A stretch of DNA of 64,000 nt from DASRHT01 sp035293765 (GTDB lineage: Bacteria; Chloroflexota; Ktedonobacteria; Ktedonobacterales; Ktedonobacteraceae), in NCBI GenBank assembly GCA_035293765.1, contig DATGMF010000015.1, positions 15,735 through 79,734 of the forward strand. Reading direction: 5' to 3'. The notes beneath the pieces were generated by a model. That model was not told where the DNA came from. It saw only the letters and a program-made list of their open reading frames with translations, and made no database searches. The position numbers and the translations under genes were made by a program. Below are positions 1-9,910 of this stretch, piece after piece (the stretch's first letter is position 1; each line of letters begins with the position of its first letter).

Positions 1-2
1 CC

Positions 3-1796
3 TTCGCCATCATTGCCTTGCTGTTCGTCTTTCGCTCAGTTATTGCTGCTGTGCTGCCCGCGCTGGTGGGAGGATGCGCGGTGGTGATCTCGCTCGCGCT
101 GATTTTCGGGCTTGGGCAGGTGACGCCGCTCTCCATCTTCGTGCTCAACATTACGACGCTATTTGGCCTCGGACTTGGCGTGGACTACTCGCTATTTATG
201 GTGAGCCGTTTTCGCGAGGAGATAGGGCGTGGGCGCGACGTGCGGGAAGCGGTCATTCTCACCGTCGCTACTGCCGGACGGGCCGTGGCGTTCTCCGGTT
301 TGACGGTGGCGATTGGCCTTTTTGGCCTGACATTTTTCCATATTAATATGCTGCATTCGGTCGGCCTGGGCGGTATGCTGGTAGTGCTGCTGGCAGTCCT
401 GGCGGCGCTCACGCTTTTGCCCGCCGCGCTCTTTATTCTTGGCACAAGGGTCAACGCGCTGCCGGTGCGCTTCCCGCGGCTCCTGAAGCGACCTGCTGAC
501 GCGGCGAATGGGCTGCAAGCGCCGACCGAGCTTCATCATGGCTTCTGGTATCGCTTATCCGAGTTTGTGATGCGCTACCCCTTGCGCGTGTTTGTGCCCG
601 TGCTCTGTTTGTTGATCGGCTTTGGCCTGCCCTTCCTCGGCGTGCGTTTCTCCGCGCCCGACGCCTCAATTTTGCCCCAGGACGTGCCGTCGCGAGCCGC
701 CTTCGATCTGCTGGCGACGCGCTTCGATCAACGCGAAACCACCCCCATTCTGCTGGCGGTACAGACCAGGGGCGATGTGATGACGCCGCAGAATATCCAC
801 AACCTCTATTATTATGTCAAACGCATCGAAGCTGATCCACGCGTGGCGCGCGTAGACAGCATTGTCAGCGCCGACCCGCGCATTACCCTGGAGCAATATC
901 AATTGCTGTATAGCAACCCACAATTGATCACCGACCCCTATTTGCAGGCGCTGCTGAAAAGTTCGGTCAACGGCAATACCACCCTGATTCAAGTCATTAG
1001 CAAGTACAACATGGCAGATATTCATTCGCAGGAGCTCGCGCTCACCATCCGCAATACGCCGCCGGGCAATGGCATTAGCGTCCTGGTCGATGGCGGCTCT
1101 GCGGGCAACCTCGATTACGTGAACTCGCTCTATACCGATTTTCCCCTGGCTGTACTGGTAGTAGCGATTACCACCTATATTGTTCTGCTGCTGCTGTTCC
1201 GCTCGGCGGTGCTGCCGTTGAAGGCCATTATCATGAACACGCTCTCGATCCTGGCAAGCTATGGGGCGCTGGTCGTCATCTTCCAGAATGGTTTTTTGCA
1301 CCAGATATTGGGCTTCACGCCACTGGGATTTGTGGAGGCATCCAGTCCCATTCTCCTTTTCTGCTCATTGTTTGGCCTCTCAATGGATTACGAGGTTTTC
1401 CTGCTCTCGCGCGTGCAGGAGGCATTCTGGCAGACGGGCGACAATACGCGCGCGGTGGCGCTCGGATTGCAGCGCAGCGGGCGCATCATTACCAGTGCGG
1501 CTGTCATCGTCATTGTCGTCAGCGCCTGCTTTGCCACCGCCGATATGATCCTGGTTAAGGCGCTTGGTCTGGGCATGGCCCTCGCGGTCGTCATTGACGC
1601 AACTCTGGTGCGCGGTCTACTGGTGCCATCGACGATGCGCCTGCTGGGAAATTGGAACTGGTGGCTGCCATTTGCTGGCGTCCAGCGCCATCCGCCCGCT
1701 TTGAAAGAGTATATAGAAGAGACTGTATCTGATAGCTCTTTGCCGCAGAGAGGTGATGCAGTGATGGAAGATGTACGCGCAGGAGGGAAACGATGA
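3..1796 (+). CDS. MMPL/RND-family membrane transporter, 5'-truncated by the window edge
   Basis: The frame is open from the first bases, so the gene begins upstream and the apparent TTG start near position 18 is not real. About 597 residues are visible. The protein is the C-terminal part of an MMPL-type RND transporter, which uses the proton motive force to move lipids or other hydrophobic compounds. Two helical bundles carry the duplicated RND signature, GLGVDYSLFMVSR near the start and FGLSMDYEVFLLSR near visible residue 455, each with the intramembrane Asp-Tyr pair. An extracytoplasmic loop of about 180 residues lies between them. The stop overlaps the next start by four bases (ATGA), so the downstream lipoprotein is translationally coupled. 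The substrate cannot be told from sequence. Confidence 0.93.
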   Translation, partial: FAIIALLFVFRSVIAAVLPALVGGCAVVISLALIFGLGQVTPLSIFVLNITTLFGLGLGVDYSLFMVSRFREEIGRGRDVREAVILTVATAGRAVAFSGLTVAIGLFGLTFFHINMLHSVGLGGMLVVLLAVLAALTLLPAALFILGTRVNALPVRFPRLLKRPADAANGLQAPTELHHGFWYRLSEFVMRYPLRVFVPVLCLLIGFGLPFLGVRFSAPDASILPQDVPSRAAFDLLATRFDQRETTPILLAVQTRGDVMTPQNIHNLYYYVKRIEADPRVARVDSIVSADPRITLEQYQLLYSNPQLITDPYLQALLKSSVNGNTTLIQVISKYNMADIHSQELALTIRNTPPGNGISVLVDGGSAGNLDYVNSLYTDFPLAVLVVAITTYIVLLLLFRSAVLPLKAIIMNTLSILASYGALVVIFQNGFLHQILGFTPLGFVEASSPILLFCSLFGLSMDYEVFLLSRVQEAFWQTGDNTRAVALGLQRSGRIITSAAVIVIVVSACFATADMILVKALGLGMALAVVIDATLVRGLLVPSTMRLLGNWNWWLPFAGVQRHPPALKEYIEETVSDSSLPQRGDAVMEDVRAGGKR

Positions 1797-2896
1797 AGAG
1801 ACATTTTGTTGCGACAAGTGGTATCTCTCTGTTGTTGATGTGTCTGCTTGCCTCCTGTGGTTTCCCCGGGCTGGTCTCGACCTCAGCGCGTTTGCCCCAG
1901 GTGAGCCAGACTCCCCAGGCTACTCCGTTGCCACCGGTTCATTTCCCCGAGGATGAAGGGATGCATAATGACCTGACCGAGTGGTGGTACTACACAGGCC
2001 ACCTGGACGCGCTGGCACCCGATGGCGGGCGGCATCACTATGGCTTCGAACTGGTCGTATTTCAAGCATTGCGCAGCGACTTGCCGCCGGTCTATGCCGC
2101 CCATTTTGCTGTCAGCGATATTACTCGGGGTGAATTCCATTACGATCAACGTCGTCTTATCGCCGCCAACTCGCCTACGCCCAACGGCACATCCGCGCAG
2201 GGGATCGATATCCAGGTTGGAGATTGGACCATGCGCGGCATTAACGGTCACGACCAGATCGCCGCCCAGATGAAAGACTGTGCCATTGCTCTCGACTTAA
2301 AAGGGCTCAAGCCTGCAAGTTTACATAATGGGAATGGCATTATCCCTTTTGGGCTAGGAGCATTTTCTTACTATTACTCGCGAACGCGAATGGAAGTATC
2401 GGGAACAATTTTGGATCATCAGCAGTCGTTACAGGTAACGGGACAGGCGTGGATGGATCATCAGTGGGGAAACTTCCTGCCCTTTGGCGATGGCGGCTGG
2501 GACTGGTTTAGCCTCCAGTTAAATAACAATGCCGAAATAATGTTGTACTTCGTACGCGATGCTGCCGGCAAAGTGGTCTCAACCTATAGCGAATATATCG
2601 ATGCTCGTGGCGAGAACATCCTCATCCCGCAAAGCGAGGTCCGCGCGACTGTGCAGGGCCGGTGGATCAGCCCCGGTACTGGGATCAGCTATCCTTCCGG
2701 CTGGCGTCTGGAACTCAACGACCCCCGTTTGCAAATGACGCTGCTGTTAACCCCGCAATTGAAAAATCAGGAACTGATAACGTACAATTCAACTGGGAAC
2801 GTCTATTGGGAGGGAGCTATCACTGTTCAAGGACAAAGCAATCGTGAAGCAGTTGCGGGCGAAGGTTATGTTGAGCTAACCGGATATACAAAATAA
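1793..2896 (+). CDS. Lipoprotein of the CrtC/AttH-like lipocalin-fold family
   Basis: The 367-aa protein starts with a short basic tip, a hydrophobic stretch and a lipobox (LLASC, Cys about residue 22), so it should be a lipid-anchored extracytoplasmic protein. The segment HNDLTEWWYYTGHL near residue 58 is the hallmark of the CrtC/AttH-like family, which includes carotenoid hydratases and secreted proteins loosely called hydrolases; a second family-like patch is AWMDHQWGNF near residue 220. It overlaps the MMPL gene by ATGA and probably works with it, for example binding or modifying a hydrophobic substrate that the transporter exports. Enzyme activity is not established, and carotenoid hydration is only one option. 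Confidence 0.85.
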   Translation: MKRHFVATSGISLLLMCLLASCGFPGLVSTSARLPQVSQTPQATPLPPVHFPEDEGMHNDLTEWWYYTGHLDALAPDGGRHHYGFELVVFQALRSDLPPVYAAHFAVSDITRGEFHYDQRRLIAANSPTPNGTSAQGIDIQVGDWTMRGINGHDQIAAQMKDCAIALDLKGLKPASLHNGNGIIPFGLGAFSYYYSRTRMEVSGTILDHQQSLQVTGQAWMDHQWGNFLPFGDGGWDWFSLQLNNNAEIMLYFVRDAAGKVVSTYSEYIDARGENILIPQSEVRATVQGRWISPGTGISYPSGWRLELNDPRLQMTLLLTPQLKNQELITYNSTGNVYWEGAITVQGQSNREAVAGEGYVELTGYTK

Positions 2897-3216
2897 GCAA
2901 TTGCATCCATCTTTGTAGGAAATTACAGAAGACATACATAAGACTTTTGTTAGTAAGAAGTTGGGTTTAAAAAAGCGGAAAGAGGCAATAGCGTTACTTG
3001 TTTTGACGATTCAACCATCAATGACAACATGTTTTGCATATTATGCGTGTAAAAAAGATATCCTGTTGTTTCATCTGATCCGTATTGCTCGATCACATGC
3101 TTTGATATTGGCGAGTAGTGGCTGAGATAAGTGGAGAGTGAGGAAAGGAGTGATAACATTTGTTATGGTACACTTGCAACATATTTTTGTTAAGAGAGAG
3201 CAAAATTGCTACCTTG

Positions 3217-3247
3217 TTGACGAAGCCAGGCTGGAATATGGTATACT
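3217..3247 (+). promoter_or_regulatory. Candidate promoter for the histidine kinase operon
   Basis: The 533-bp gap 2897-3429 has no convincing gene. It contains TTGACG at 3217-3222 and TATACT at 3242-3247 with a 19-bp spacer, longer than the usual 17. It would start transcription about 175 bp before the kinase. The rest of the gap is AT-rich and I see no strong terminator hairpin after the lipoprotein gene. Confidence 0.35.
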
Positions 3248-3429
3248 TTGTTCCGGTGTTAAAAGGATATTGGGGTTGTATGTTGTGAAACGTGGATGAT
3301 TCTCAGCAACATTGCGGCTTTCAATGTTTGTAGAATGTGAAACAATTGTATAGCTGTGTACCGACGTTGTAATATAAGATATACAGCAGGAAATTGTCGG
3401 CCATCATGTTGTTGGGCTCATAGACGCCA

Positions 3430-6210
3430 GTGGGGATTGGCAAGGAAGCGATGGAAGCGAGAACATACTCGTCTACATTAGAAGAATCGGCAATTATCGA
3501 GCGTGTTGCGCGTATCGTCTCCAGTGTACGCGGGACAAAGCCTGATTATGCGCGTCTGGCCGCAGAATTAGAGCAGGCCATTCCGTTCGATATTTTCGGT
3601 GTTGTGCTCCTGCGCCATGATCGTCAGGCGGTGCGCGTCATAGCCTGTCGCCGTGAATCTGGCGCGTGGACAATTTTTCATCATCAACATCCCCTGTCAG
3701 ATTCCAAGCTAGAGCAAATGTTGCAGACGCCCGCCCTGGTGGTGAAAGATTATCCCAATGGCCTGGATGGTGCGCCTGCTTTAAGCGGCGATGCGCTCAG
3801 CGGATACCATCAATTGCGCTCAACCGTCATTGTTCCCCTGGTGGTCGAAGAGCACATATTGGGCACGCTTGAACTGGGGAGTACCGCCATCCATACCTAC
3901 AGCGATAAAAACCTGCAACGCCTCATTAACGCGGTAGCGCGTGTATTGGCGGCTGCGATAGAAAGCGCGCAATTGGGTGGTAGCGCCGAGATACAAAATC
4001 GCCAGCGGCAGGCGCTCAAGGATGTTTCCAGCGCCCTGGCCTCCAAGATGGATCTCCCCACCATCCTCAATCAAATTGTGGTCGGGGTGACAAAAGCCTT
4101 AAATGTCGCTTCCGCCATTATCATGCTTGACCGGCGCGACGGCAGGCTCTATCTGGAAGCGCAATCTGGCCTGGACCGGGCCGCCCTTAACAGAATACTG
4201 GGTCATGGCGGTTGGCGCATGACCGACCAGTGTATTGTTGGTCGGTCATTATTGCACCGTCAGTCTTTTGTCTCGCAGGATATCGCTAACGACGAACGCT
4301 TCCCCGCGAGCCGCCTCTTCAGCCAGGAACTGGGCATCTACTCCATTCTCAGCCATCCATTAGCCACCGAAGCGACGGTCTATGGCGCTCTGCTTCTCTG
4401 CTCGCCTGAGCCGGGCGGCTTTACGCCATTGAAAGCGGATATTCTTTCTCTCTTCGCCAGCCAGGCCACCGTTGCCATCCATAATGGCGTTCTCCTTGAG
4501 ATTGCTCAGCAGCATAGTCGTTTGCGGGAGGCGGTGGAGCAGCTCGAACAGAGCTACCAGCGTGACGCCTCTTACCTCAATGGGAGCGACAAAAAGGTTG
4601 AGCGCTTGCAGGATGAGTACAAATTATTCATGCGCGTGCGTGAAGAGGCGCAGCGTGCCTTTGGCATCAGCTTTGCCAACGTGCTGCACCTTATCAGTAA
4701 CTTCCTTTTAACGACTCCCAACGAGCAAATGTTGCAGGCAGTGCTGCAAGCTAAAAGCGAGAAGGAAGAGAACGGGAAGTATGCCCTTGCTCCTGCTACC
4801 ACGCAGCAACAAGAAGCGTCGGACAGTATGCAGCATAAGGCGCGTGGAGATCTCTACGCGGACACCCTCTCGCTATTGGCGCAGACTGCCGAAGCGGCAT
4901 TAGTGCGCGCCGGTATGGTGGGGGAGCTGAGCAAATTGCTCATGCAATTGAAGCAATCGACCGATGGGGTAAAAGACGCCTGGTTTGTGGTAAATCTCGA
5001 TAGCGTCTGTTCCTATATGAATCCAGCGGCGGAGGTGCTCTGTGGGGTGAGGCTGGATGATCTGACCGCCTACGATACTGGTTTCTCTGCGCTGATGCGC
5101 AAACAGGAACGTGCGCTTTCTATAGAGAACGTTTTCGAGAAGCTCTTGCCACGCGTCCGCAATGCGGAGGAAGTGCATAGCTACCTGCAAAAGTTCGCCC
5201 AGGGTAGCATTTACCGGCAGGAATTGCGTTGTGTGCTGGCTGTAGAACCGGCACGCAGTAATTTCACGATCCCGTCCACCACGAAAAAAGGTAGCTTCTT
5301 GCAGGCGGAAAGCGCCTCTGATGACCGTCATTACCACTTTATACGATACCCGCTTTACAATCAGCAGGGGCAATTAGAGGCCAGCGCCTTGCAGGTGCGC
5401 GATGTCACGGAACAGGTGCGCGACGAGAAGAATCGTTCGGCCTTACTTTCATCGGTATCACATGATCTGCGTACCCCGCTGACAACGATCAAAGCTGCCG
5501 TCACCGGACTGCTGCAAGCAGATATCCCCTGGTCGGAGCAAGACCGCAAGGCCATGCTCGAAGATATCGATATCGAGACGGACCATCTCACCGTGCTGGT
5601 GAGCGCCCTGGTTGAGCTTTCGCGCATCGAAATGGGAGCCTTGAATCTGGAGCGAGAATGGTGTGATATCGTTGAAGTAGCATATGGAGCCGTCGCCAAA
5701 CTCAAACGCGTGCTCGGCTCTCGTAGCGTGCGCATCCAGGTGCAGTCATCGCTGCCCTTAATTTACATCGATCATGTGCAGATTGAGCGGGTTTTTTACA
5801 ATCTGATCGAGAATGCCGCTGATCGCAGCCCGGAAGAGGCGGAAATCCTGGTCTCTCTTGATGCCACAGCCTCTGAGCCGCGCATATTGCGGGTGAACGT
5901 GGTGGATCGCGGCAAAACCATCCCTGAAGACGAGCGTGAGCGTATTTTCACCTCATTTCACAGCATGCAATCCTATAGTAAGGGCCTGGGATTGGCGATT
6001 TGCAAAGGCATCGTCGAAGCTCATCAAGGTCAGATCTGGGTGGAAGGGGCAGGGGAGGATGATACCTGTTTTATTTTCGAGTTACCCGTTCATCCTTACT
6101 CTGCAACGCACAATCAGACACAGGTAACTACTTCCAGCAATAAAGGACGATCCGGGGGGAAAGCGGGTGCGTTGCGCCTGGTCCAAAAAGACATGGGGGA
6201 ACCGGCATGA
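3430..6210 (+). CDS. Soluble sensor histidine kinase, GAF-GAF-coiled coil-PAS-HisKA-HATPase
   Basis: The 926-aa kinase has no clear membrane segment. Two GAF-like domains cover about residues 20-175 and 190-350, a charged helical linker follows, a PAS-like domain spans about 510-655, and the core begins with the phosphoacceptor box VSHDLRTP (His678). The ATPase N box reads NLIENAAD and the G2 region SKGLGLAICKG. The G1 box, normally DxGxG, reads DRGKTIP, so nucleotide binding may be altered. The catalytic core resembles the KdpD branch, but no kdp transport genes are nearby. The start is GTG at 3430; ATG 3451 is an alternative. It overlaps the response regulator by four bases, so the two form a two-component pair. 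The signal is unknown and probably cytoplasmic. Confidence 0.92.
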   Translation: MGIGKEAMEARTYSSTLEESAIIERVARIVSSVRGTKPDYARLAAELEQAIPFDIFGVVLLRHDRQAVRVIACRRESGAWTIFHHQHPLSDSKLEQMLQTPALVVKDYPNGLDGAPALSGDALSGYHQLRSTVIVPLVVEEHILGTLELGSTAIHTYSDKNLQRLINAVARVLAAAIESAQLGGSAEIQNRQRQALKDVSSALASKMDLPTILNQIVVGVTKALNVASAIIMLDRRDGRLYLEAQSGLDRAALNRILGHGGWRMTDQCIVGRSLLHRQSFVSQDIANDERFPASRLFSQELGIYSILSHPLATEATVYGALLLCSPEPGGFTPLKADILSLFASQATVAIHNGVLLEIAQQHSRLREAVEQLEQSYQRDASYLNGSDKKVERLQDEYKLFMRVREEAQRAFGISFANVLHLISNFLLTTPNEQMLQAVLQAKSEKEENGKYALAPATTQQQEASDSMQHKARGDLYADTLSLLAQTAEAALVRAGMVGELSKLLMQLKQSTDGVKDAWFVVNLDSVCSYMNPAAEVLCGVRLDDLTAYDTGFSALMRKQERALSIENVFEKLLPRVRNAEEVHSYLQKFAQGSIYRQELRCVLAVEPARSNFTIPSTTKKGSFLQAESASDDRHYHFIRYPLYNQQGQLEASALQVRDVTEQVRDEKNRSALLSSVSHDLRTPLTTIKAAVTGLLQADIPWSEQDRKAMLEDIDIETDHLTVLVSALVELSRIEMGALNLEREWCDIVEVAYGAVAKLKRVLGSRSVRIQVQSSLPLIYIDHVQIERVFYNLIENAADRSPEEAEILVSLDATASEPRILRVNVVDRGKTIPEDERERIFTSFHSMQSYSKGLGLAICKGIVEAHQGQIWVEGAGEDDTCFIFELPVHPYSATHNQTQVTTSSNKGRSGGKAGALRLVQKDMGEPA

Positions 6211-6956
6211 AAGCAAAAGGAAAACGTATTCTCGTCGTTGATGATGAGCCACCGATTCAACGCATTTTGCGGCGCAACCTCAGCATGAGCGGCTATGAGG
6301 TCCTGGTTGCTGAGAACGGGCAGCAAGCTCTGGAGAAGGTTCGTCTGCATCAGCCCGACCTTATTTTGCTGGATCTCTGCATGCCGGGGGAACTCAACGG
6401 TCTGGATGTGTGTGCCAGGGTACGAGAGGCCGGTCATATACCAATTATTGTGCTATCGGCAGTCAATGAAGAGAAGCAGAAAGTACGAGCATTGGACCTG
6501 GGGGCAGACGACTATTTGACGAAACCTTTTAGTAATGATGAACTGCAAGCCCGGGTGCGCGCCTGCCTGCGCCGCGCTCAAACCACGGAGACAGCAGGCG
6601 AGCGTGAACCAGAAATACTCTCCAGCGAGGACGGCTATCTCTCGATGAATATCGCGCGCCGCCAGGTGCGAGCCGGTGAGCTGGATGTGCGTCTGACGCC
6701 GACCGAATTTGAACTACTGCGGCAACTCATGCTCTATGCCGGCAAGGTGCTCACGCATCGTTCGCTCCTGCGAGCCGTCTGGGGACCTGAGTATGGGGAA
6801 GAAACGGACTATTTGCGCGTCTATATACGGCAGTTAAGGCGAAAAGTCGAGGAGGACCCATCGAAACCGCGCTACATTTTAACCGAGCCTGGTATTGGCT
6901 ACGTGTTTCGCGCCAATGTCGAAACCCAAATATTTAATAGAAATTTAATGGAATAA
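6207..6956 (+). CDS. OmpR/KdpE-type response regulator
   Basis: The 249-aa regulator has an N-terminal receiver domain (acidic pair Asp12-Asp13, phosphoacceptor Asp56 in LLDLCMP, Lys106 in LTKPF) and a C-terminal winged-helix DNA-binding domain with the family pattern LTPTEFELLRQL and a YRF-like ending (GIGYVFR). Its receiver reads much like KdpE. The start codon overlaps the kinase stop (ATGA), so it is the cognate partner of the kinase upstream. Target genes are unknown; absence of kdpFABC nearby argues against naming it kdpE. Confidence 0.93.
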   Translation: MKAKGKRILVVDDEPPIQRILRRNLSMSGYEVLVAENGQQALEKVRLHQPDLILLDLCMPGELNGLDVCARVREAGHIPIIVLSAVNEEKQKVRALDLGADDYLTKPFSNDELQARVRACLRRAQTTETAGEREPEILSSEDGYLSMNIARRQVRAGELDVRLTPTEFELLRQLMLYAGKVLTHRSLLRAVWGPEYGEETDYLRVYIRQLRRKVEEDPSKPRYILTEPGIGYVFRANVETQIFNRNLME

Positions 6957-7131
6957 TGACCTTTTTAATAGGTATCTAATTCGATTTGTCTTATACTTTA
7001 AAAGAATGTGTACTTTTGCGTCCTTTTCTGGAGAAACTCATCAGCGTCGATGGGGTAGAAAAAGCCGGTAATGCAGGGTTTGATGTGTAGTGTAACGGAG
7101 CCTGGTCCGGGCGCCGGGGGGATGAAATGTT

Positions 7132-7989
7132 ATGGCGAAGCAAGGGCGACCCCTCAAGGTGTTGATAGTAGGTCGGCAAGATAACTTTAGTCGCGTGCTG
7201 GCTACCACTATTGAATACTGGGGACACGAAGTGATTATGTTACCTGCAGCGGTGACGTTATATGATGATGGGAAAAACGTTGTTGAAGGTGACGTAGTAT
7301 TATATGATCTGGATGAGTCATTTCGTGCTTTAACGATGGGGAAGGACGCGCCCACTGTTCAGCATGGACTGGTAGCAGCCGACTTTTTGCAAAGTTGGGG
7401 GCAGCGGTGGTTGCGTGCCCGATTTATCATTGCCCTGAGTAGCCGCTCGGTGTCGCGCACGACGTTAGAGGAAATCGGGGCGGTCGCGTTACTGCAAAAG
7501 CCGTTTGAGATGGGACGACTGCAACGGTACCTGGATGTGTTACGGCGCGTGATTGGCTCTTATGCCGGTGTCAATGCAGAGAAAAAGTTGGAGGAAGATA
7601 GGAGTAATGATAATATACGTGTGCTGGTGGTAGATGATGACAGAGATGTGGCCCAGGCCATTAGTCAATGCCTGGTTAGTGAACAGGGATATGAGGTGGC
7701 AGTGGCTTACGACGGGCTGGAAGCGTTGGAGCGTTGTGTGGACTGGCGGCCACAATGTATTGTAACGGATCTCATCATGCCGTGGATGAATGGATATCAG
7801 GTGATGCGCTGCCTTTCAGCCAGTTCGTTGCAAACAATGCCAGCCTTTGTGGTAATGAGCGCATTGACCCAGCTAGAAGTTCCGGTGAAGCGTTCGTACT
7901 TAGACGGAAAAATGGTGGCGTACGTCGATAAACCGTTTCATATCGACCACCTGCTGCATGCCATCAAGCAGGTTTGTGCTGTGTCGTGA
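7132..7989 (+). CDS. Tandem receiver protein, first domain degenerate
   Basis: The 285-aa protein consists of two receiver-like domains and no output domain. The first (about 8-140) keeps an Asp at the phosphorylation position (YDLDES, about Asp59) and the LQKPF lysine, but the usual acidic pair after strand 1 is replaced by GRQD, so it is unlikely to be phosphorylated normally. The second (about 161-285) is canonical: VVDDD, Asp213 in TDLIMPW and DKPF near the end. The gene starts 175 bp after the OmpR regulator and lies 88 bp before the chemosensory operon, so it may pass phosphate between the two systems. A GGGGGG-rich ribosome site precedes the ATG. Confidence 0.85.
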   Translation: MAKQGRPLKVLIVGRQDNFSRVLATTIEYWGHEVIMLPAAVTLYDDGKNVVEGDVVLYDLDESFRALTMGKDAPTVQHGLVAADFLQSWGQRWLRARFIIALSSRSVSRTTLEEIGAVALLQKPFEMGRLQRYLDVLRRVIGSYAGVNAEKKLEEDRSNDNIRVLVVDDDRDVAQAISQCLVSEQGYEVAVAYDGLEALERCVDWRPQCIVTDLIMPWMNGYQVMRCLSASSLQTMPAFVVMSALTQLEVPVKRSYLDGKMVAYVDKPFHIDHLLHAIKQVCAVS

Positions 7990-8077
7990 GCGCGACGTCG
8001 CGAGCCGGGCGGAGTGGACTGGAGGCGATAAAAGTGGTAGCTTGCAGGCTAATCTAATATAAGGAACTGGGAGAACA

Positions 8078-9475
8078 ATGGAACAGCAAGACCGTATCAT
8101 GGATGGGGATTTACAGACGCTGGGTCTCCAATCCATTCTAAAAATGCTTGCGTTGAGTGGCAAAACCGGGAAGTTATTTGTGTCTTCGGGTCCCGAAACG
8201 CTCTCTATCAGTATGCGTAAGGGGCAAATTGTGGGGCTGCACGAGGATGGCGTTCCCCAACAAGATCTCCTGGGAATGTTATGTCTCATTAATAAGCTTG
8301 ATCCGCCGCGCGCTCAGTCTGTGCGTGAACTGGCGCAGGGAGATGTGCAATTGGCCCTGGCTATGCTGGTGGAGCGGGGCTGGATGGAGCCTGCTGAGAT
8401 GCAGCGCCGCCTGGAATTTGCCGTCACGCAATCGATCAGTCATGCTATGCGCTGGGTCAACGGTCGCTTTGCTTTCCATCGTCAGCTTGTTCCTATGGAC
8501 AGTAGAATGCAGCCTCTGGATGTGGACTCGGTTTTATTGGAAGCCCTGCGTCAGGCCGATGAATGGGAGGAGGTAGTAGGCGAAGGAGCCATGCAAGTCA
8601 CGCCGACAACTGTGGCTCGCTGGCTACCTGAGGTGAGCAAGGATGTGCGCAGCCTCGGGCTCAGCCCGGAAAGCATTGAAGTGCTCTGCCTCTCGAACGG
8701 AGAAATCCACCTGCAATCGGTTTCGCTGGTGCTGATGATGCCAGAGGCCCGCGTGGCTCGCATTATGGCGCGTCTGCTGGAACTTAACCTGATCGAGGTC
8801 GTGGACACGGCAATGGAGACGGAGTTACAGCAGGATCTCTCCAACGTCATCATCAAATGTCAATATACACTGGCGCAACAACGCCAGGTCACTACCCCCG
8901 AACAACACCTGCTCAGCCTCGTCACCACGCTTTCCGAGTGTATCAACGGCTTGCTTGTTCATCATGGAAGATATGCCAAAAGCCTGCGAGGACGAGGCCA
9001 GATCCCACCAATGGAAGTTGTCCGCTACCTTGAGCGCCGTTTCGCGCAATACCTGCGCACCCTTGCCAAGCAGCAATATCCCATCCTTGATACCGCGTCC
9101 TTCTCTTATGGGCAACTTGACTGTAATGATATCCTGACTCTCAATAAACTGGTAAAGGGTGAGCAACTGGAGGAATTCTACTGGGAAGCTGTGCAGGGGT
9201 TGGCTGCCTTCCTGCGGGCCATCTTTGCGGACCTGTTAAAAGATGAAGTGGGCAACTCTCATACGGGTCGGCAGTTAAATGTGGCCTGGCGTATCTTCCT
9301 TTCAGAGATCGATCACGAAATACAGCAATATCAGATCTATCGTGCTCATCGTCACGCGCAAATGGCACGGGGCAATGAGAACGTATCACCGCCCGCGTTA
9401 GGTATTGTACCGAACTGGACCGGAGCCCTGGAAGGCGATGGATGGTCCCCTGAGACACAAAGGAGGTCAATATAG
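8078..9475 (+). CDS. DUF4388 (PatA/PixG N-terminal-like) protein
   Basis: The 465-aa protein opens with a DUF4388 domain (about residues 5-150: GDLQTLGLQSILKMLALSGK and LFVSSG followed by a GQIVGLHEDG segment), the module found at the N terminus of cyanobacterial PatA and PixG. The rest (about 150-440) is helical and I cannot assign it. PixG and PatA end in a receiver domain; here the protein stops and the very next base starts a separate receiver gene (TAG immediately followed by ATG), so the pair looks like a split PixG. It is the first gene of a pix-like chemosensory operon. A GGGAG site sits four bases before the ATG. Confidence 0.82.
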   Translation: MEQQDRIMDGDLQTLGLQSILKMLALSGKTGKLFVSSGPETLSISMRKGQIVGLHEDGVPQQDLLGMLCLINKLDPPRAQSVRELAQGDVQLALAMLVERGWMEPAEMQRRLEFAVTQSISHAMRWVNGRFAFHRQLVPMDSRMQPLDVDSVLLEALRQADEWEEVVGEGAMQVTPTTVARWLPEVSKDVRSLGLSPESIEVLCLSNGEIHLQSVSLVLMMPEARVARIMARLLELNLIEVVDTAMETELQQDLSNVIIKCQYTLAQQRQVTTPEQHLLSLVTTLSECINGLLVHHGRYAKSLRGRGQIPPMEVVRYLERRFAQYLRTLAKQQYPILDTASFSYGQLDCNDILTLNKLVKGEQLEEFYWEAVQGLAAFLRAIFADLLKDEVGNSHTGRQLNVAWRIFLSEIDHEIQQYQIYRAHRHAQMARGNENVSPPALGIVPNWTGALEGDGWSPETQRRSI

Positions 9476-9910
9476 ATGGCTGCTGAACCGACAGTACTGG
9501 TGGTGGATGATAGTCCTACCGTGCGAAAAATCGTTCAGATGACTTTGCAACGGGAACATATCAAGGTTATTACAGTCGGCGATGGCCTCAGTGCGCTTAC
9601 CTCTGTGGCCGATGCGATGCCCGCGGTCATCCTTCTGGATATTCAGCTCCCGCGGATGGATGGGTACCAAATTTGCCAGATCATACGCAAACACTTGCAG
9701 TTTCGGCAGATACCCATTATTATGCTGAGTGGGAAGGATGGAATATTTGACAAGATGCGAGGGCGTCTGGCAGGCTCAACCGAGTATTTGACCAAGCCAT
9801 TTGATTCGGTAGAGCTTGTACAAACGGTAAAAAAGCACCTTGTGAACTGGCAAGAACGTGTCCCTGTCCGGCAAGAGACGGCGCGGCCCCGCCTCCGCTA
9901 TCGCGGCTAG
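9476..9910 (+). CDS. Single-domain receiver, PixG-C/PilG-like
   Basis: The 144-aa protein is one receiver domain plus a short basic tail. The acidic pair is at residues 11-12 (VVDDSP), the phosphoacceptor is Asp55 in LLDIQLP and the conserved lysine is Lys107 in LTKPF. It starts directly at the stop codon of the DUF4388 gene, with the AGGAGG-like site inside that gene (AAAGGAGG about 12 bases before). Together they correspond to the two halves of PixG. In related systems these small receivers take phosphate from the hybrid CheA and control pilus motors; no pilus gene is in this window. Confidence 0.9.
   Translation: MAAEPTVLVVDDSPTVRKIVQMTLQREHIKVITVGDGLSALTSVADAMPAVILLDIQLPRMDGYQICQIIRKHLQFRQIPIIMLSGKDGIFDKMRGRLAGSTEYLTKPFDSVELVQTVKKHLVNWQERVPVRQETARPRLRYRG

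Noticed and set aside
666..1301. 211-aa minus-strand open frame
   Set aside because: It is antisense to the MMPL gene, rich in Gln/Arg, and caused by codon bias of the real gene.
2950..3159. 69-aa minus-strand frame in the gap before the histidine kinase
   Set aside because: AT-rich, no ribosome site, no recognisable motif, and it would run opposite to both neighbours.
3430..6956. kdpD/kdpE assignment
   Set aside because: The kinase lacks the KdpD N-terminal domain and membrane helices, and no kdpFABC genes are present.
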